Shown: one piece after another, positions 60,774 through 64,000 of the stretch
Layout of the letters: every line of letters begins with the position of its first letter
Position numbering within the stretch: position 1 is the first letter of the stretch
Assembly: GCF_021155765.1 (NCBI RefSeq)
Contig: NC_060108.1
Coordinates: 26,437,025-26,501,024, forward strand
Source of the DNA: Diprion similis
Lineage: Eukaryota > Arthropoda > Insecta > Hymenoptera > Diprionidae
Reading direction: 5' to 3'
DNA: 64,000 bases
The notes under the pieces: model-generated
Seen by the model: only the letters and a program-made list of their open reading frames with translations
Databases searched by the model: none
What the model was told of the DNA's origin: nothing
Position numbers and translations under genes: made by a program

Positions 60774-63700
60774 CTAAGCGACCTCCGCACGCCCAGGTTG
60801 CCTGCGGCATCCGTTCTGCTGATCATCATCAAACGGACTCGAGAAAATTTATAGCCTGGACTAGCCTCAACAAGGTTCAAGGATTCTCTATCACATGGCA
60901 TGTACGCACGTCAATAATTTTGAAGCCTAAACTGACTGCAGACCCTTCCTTCGTTGCTACGAGTTACCTACACACGTCGATTTTTCAATGAAACAAGAGA
61001 AGAAGACGAATCGCTGATGCTCGATTTGATTTTTAGTCTCTCCCGTCTCTCCTATGGCATAAATAATTGCGAGCTCGTGTATCACAATCAATTCCTTTCT
61101 TCCGAGAGAAAACCCATTTCTCAGCGGTAATTAAAATCCTGATAGTTTGTTACTTCTTGTTCAGCAGGTTGTCGTAGTGTTTCGAGGAAATTAAGCCACC
61201 CGGTAAATTAGAAAACCGTCAACTGCATGTTTAATTAGCCGGTATACCGAGGGTAATTTAAAGTCACGGAACCTGTTCTCGTATTCCAACAGCTATCGAT
61301 ATTGTCCACGTTCTATGACGCCAACTGTGTGTAACTACGCATAAATATCGCGATTAGGTTTATGACACGGTAGGATAATGGTGCATAGCCTTGCGAGTAG
61401 ACACTATTACGTAATTGTTCACATCAGGTGTACTTATTACGAAGAGAACAAAAGGAGTGAACGAGCTTGTAAGTAGAAAGTTTAATGCGCGTGTAATTAA
61501 TGTCCTTATCACGTAAGATTATTAGACACGCTACGTAAACTAATAACTTCTACATTGTTTATAATAAACACACGAGTCACGTAACGAACGTTTAATCTTA
61601 ATCTCTCTTTACCAAATAATATTCCCTGCCAATTTCACCGTTTTCCTCGAATCCACATCACGTCCATTTGGCAAATGAGAAAAACCAGTTGCTGGATGAG
61701 ATAAGACGCTGGAATTAACCCGATCGACATCTATTCTATCTCTTCCGACCTAGAAATCTCAATATCACCTAAACAGACAGCTGGTTTACTTAATACAGTG
61801 TCGATTTCTGCCTGCAGGTGAACCACAGTTTATTCACGAATCGATCGATCGATCGCCCTTTTACCGCTAAGGTGTGCCTGACCCTGCAAACTTCGTTATT
61901 GGATAGGTAACTGATATCATAGTCGCTGTTTGTTAGAGAAGGATCGGAACGGCGCCTAGGCACATCGTTTCAACGTAAATTGACGAGGAGAAAGGTCGAA
62001 CGTCGGGTGTTACATCAGAATCTACCTATATACCCGGTTAATCATCAGCGAAATTCGTCAATAAATTACGTATAATGTGTAAATAAATGCTCGATTTTGC
62101 GAGTATAATAACTATAACAGTAAAATAATCATACTCATTGACTTCGCAGTGACGACGTGGATACGACAATCAAAACCAACCGACCTTGCACTTGGATGAG
62201 TTCATAGTTTCATAGTAACGAGTTCAGTTGCGATAACGGAGAACAAGCAAACGGTGCATATGTCACACACTGCATGGTGATGACAGTGCACGTAAGCACA
62301 TGTGTGTTTATACAGAAGGTTATAAAACATGTTTGCATTGCGTTAAGTAAGGCTGATTGTGTGGCGGGTTCAGTGGGTGGGAGGTCAGACATATTATCTT
62401 ATCGACTGCCGTACCGTAGTCGCGTAAGTCGTAGTAAATCACGATTTTGGAATAAAAAATACGCGCACTCTTTTCTCAAGTCTTCGAAAGATGGCATGAA
62501 AAATGCATGAAAGATGCTATGAGACGAATGACACGAGGTAGATGTCAAGTATTGGAAAATAAAAGAACGACAAATCTTTCATACCGCCTTACCATTATTA
62601 TTGATGCATTTCAGAATCTTAATAAGTTCTACTCTTCCTATTTCCGGCTTCTGTATACCTGATGGGTATAATACCCATCCATACTTCTTATTCTTGCCTT
62701 CACCTTCGTCCAAATCACTCATAAGTTCATATCTGCATACTAGGCGTCTCTACGATATTCTCTGGAATCTTATAGCCGGCGACCTTCCTCGGTTATAGTG
62801 TTGTCAACATCATACAGTGTTCCTTGCTAATCGTAAAGGTGACGTAACGCACCTGTGAACTGGTACCCGCCCATGTGCGCAACGCTAAAACGGAGTCTGC
62901 GTTACTCCGTTGTGTGTGCGTCCGTCTTTCGTATATGCAATAAACGTAACGCACACACGTCGAAATGCCGATGGATGATGTTAAGGCACACGGTGATGTA
63001 GGTTGCCCGAGTGCCCACGTATAGCGTATAGGTTTCCACACGGTCGAGACCAAGGTGGTATTGGTCACAGTCACGCATTTGGCGCGGAGTCGTGGTCTTG
63101 GCACAGTTTCTTGCCATCCTCTCTTCGGATCGGACTACACGCGAACGATCTGCGCGCAATTTTAAATCGGGATCCGTTCGGTGGTTTCTCATTTTTTTAT
63201 TCCGTACATAGGAAGAAATTTCGCGATATCAGTGTGGGGATAAATATATATTTTTTTTTTTATATAAAAGGAACGAATAAGGAAAACACGTGAGTATACA
63301 TCCTTCGTGTTGATACTGCTATCAGGAAGTATTTTTAGCCGATCCACGCACCGTCATTCGCGATGTTGAAAAGTTGCTTTGATCCTCCTGTTTTTTACGT
63401 CTTCTTTTTAAAACCGCCATCACTCGATCACATCGGCGTTCTCTTCAGACAGACGTTCGATTTCTTATCGGAGATTCGATCGGTGCAAAACGGCATCAAA
63501 GATGTTTCGACGCGGTTCGACGCAGCTTGACGTAACTCCGTTTCCGTGCCTGGGAGTGCTATCAACCTATAACCAACTCCCAGGATTTTTTGTCAAAAAA
63601 GGTATCGCGGTTCACCGGACGGCTGTCCACGCCTTTCAAGCACGGTTTTCAAAACTTAATTGTCTTGGCGCGTTATGCGCGGAAATGCTCTCCTCGACGC

Positions 63701-64000
63701 GCTAATAGCGTGATTAAAAAAAAAAAAAAGATAAAAAAGGACAGTGAATTGAGTAACCAAGACGGTCCACCGCGCTACTTTTGACTCATATAACGTTGCG
63801 AAAGTTTCGTGAGAACTGGCAAATCCTTATTATCATCCATAGAACAAGCGAACCGTGAGATAGATACCGACGAAATCTATCTCTGCAGGACTCCCTGCAT
63901 CCGGTAAAATATTACATCGGTTTCACGGTAAGAAGACCGCCCGTCTCTACGAGTCTCTAACACTAGCAGCAGCTTGCACTTGAGGGTAAAAAAAATTTTC
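60774..64000. other. Right end, no supported gene
   Basis: More GC-rich than the yellow array, with a (GATC)n run at about 61843-61857 and a small hairpin, CGGAGT-CTGCGTT-ACTCCG, at 62892-62910. Open frames at 62210-62510 and 62793-63293 have no domain. The area may hold regulatory sequence or upstream exons of the minus-strand genes. Confidence 0.4.

Noticed and set aside
1-64000. CRISPR arrays, tRNA or rRNA genes, bacterial operons
   Set aside because: None seen. Introns, TATA boxes and gene families show an insect nuclear genome; the tandem repeats found are few-unit minisatellites.

Overview
This is an insect nuclear genome window, most likely from a hymenopteran. Genes have short spliced introns with GT-AG boundaries, TATA boxes and AATAAA signals, and the dominant family is Yellow/major royal jelly protein-like (MRJPL). 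The last yellow gene looks like yellow-h, which flanks the royal jelly protein cluster in bees, so I infer this is the orthologous yellow/MRJP locus. I cannot name the species.

Layout. Positions 1524-7700 and 12491-18657 are two copies of a tandem segmental duplication. Each carries one complete six-exon alpha-glucosidase (maltase) gene on the + strand (3598-5851 and 14565-16818). Yellow-family debris lies around the second copy: an exon-5 relic (9520-9733) and a 5' fragment with a stop codon (12147-12440). Three complete MRJP-like genes follow, each with five coding exons (21629-23288, 25235-26814, 32685-34224). They are separated by repeats: a terminal-inverted-repeat element with a gag-like reading frame (27922-29192) and a reverse transcriptase fragment (about 31190-31440). 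From 34480 to 41200 there is a purine-skewed repeat region, a 0.5-kb tandem duplication, a broken third maltase (39918-40557) and another yellow exon relic (41037-41190). A 1.4-kb imperfect palindrome lies at 46821-48258. A larger yellow-h-like gene occupies 49507-51669.

The right end switches strand. A minus-strand gene (52186-59759, 5' end not found) has a membrane-spanning exon spliced to one enormous exon, giving at least 2,479 residues of mostly polar, apparently disordered protein. Further upstream are possible 3' exons of another minus-strand gene (60442-60773). The remainder to 64000 shows no gene I can support.

How it works together. The maltases carry signal peptides and intact GH13 catalytic residues, so they should be secreted sugar-splitting enzymes. 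The MRJPL proteins are also secreted. The interleaving of the two families, repeated duplication of 5' ends and exons, and patchy identity among the three maltase copies point to a locus shaped by unequal crossing-over and gene conversion. Shared expression, for example in salivary glands, is only an inference.
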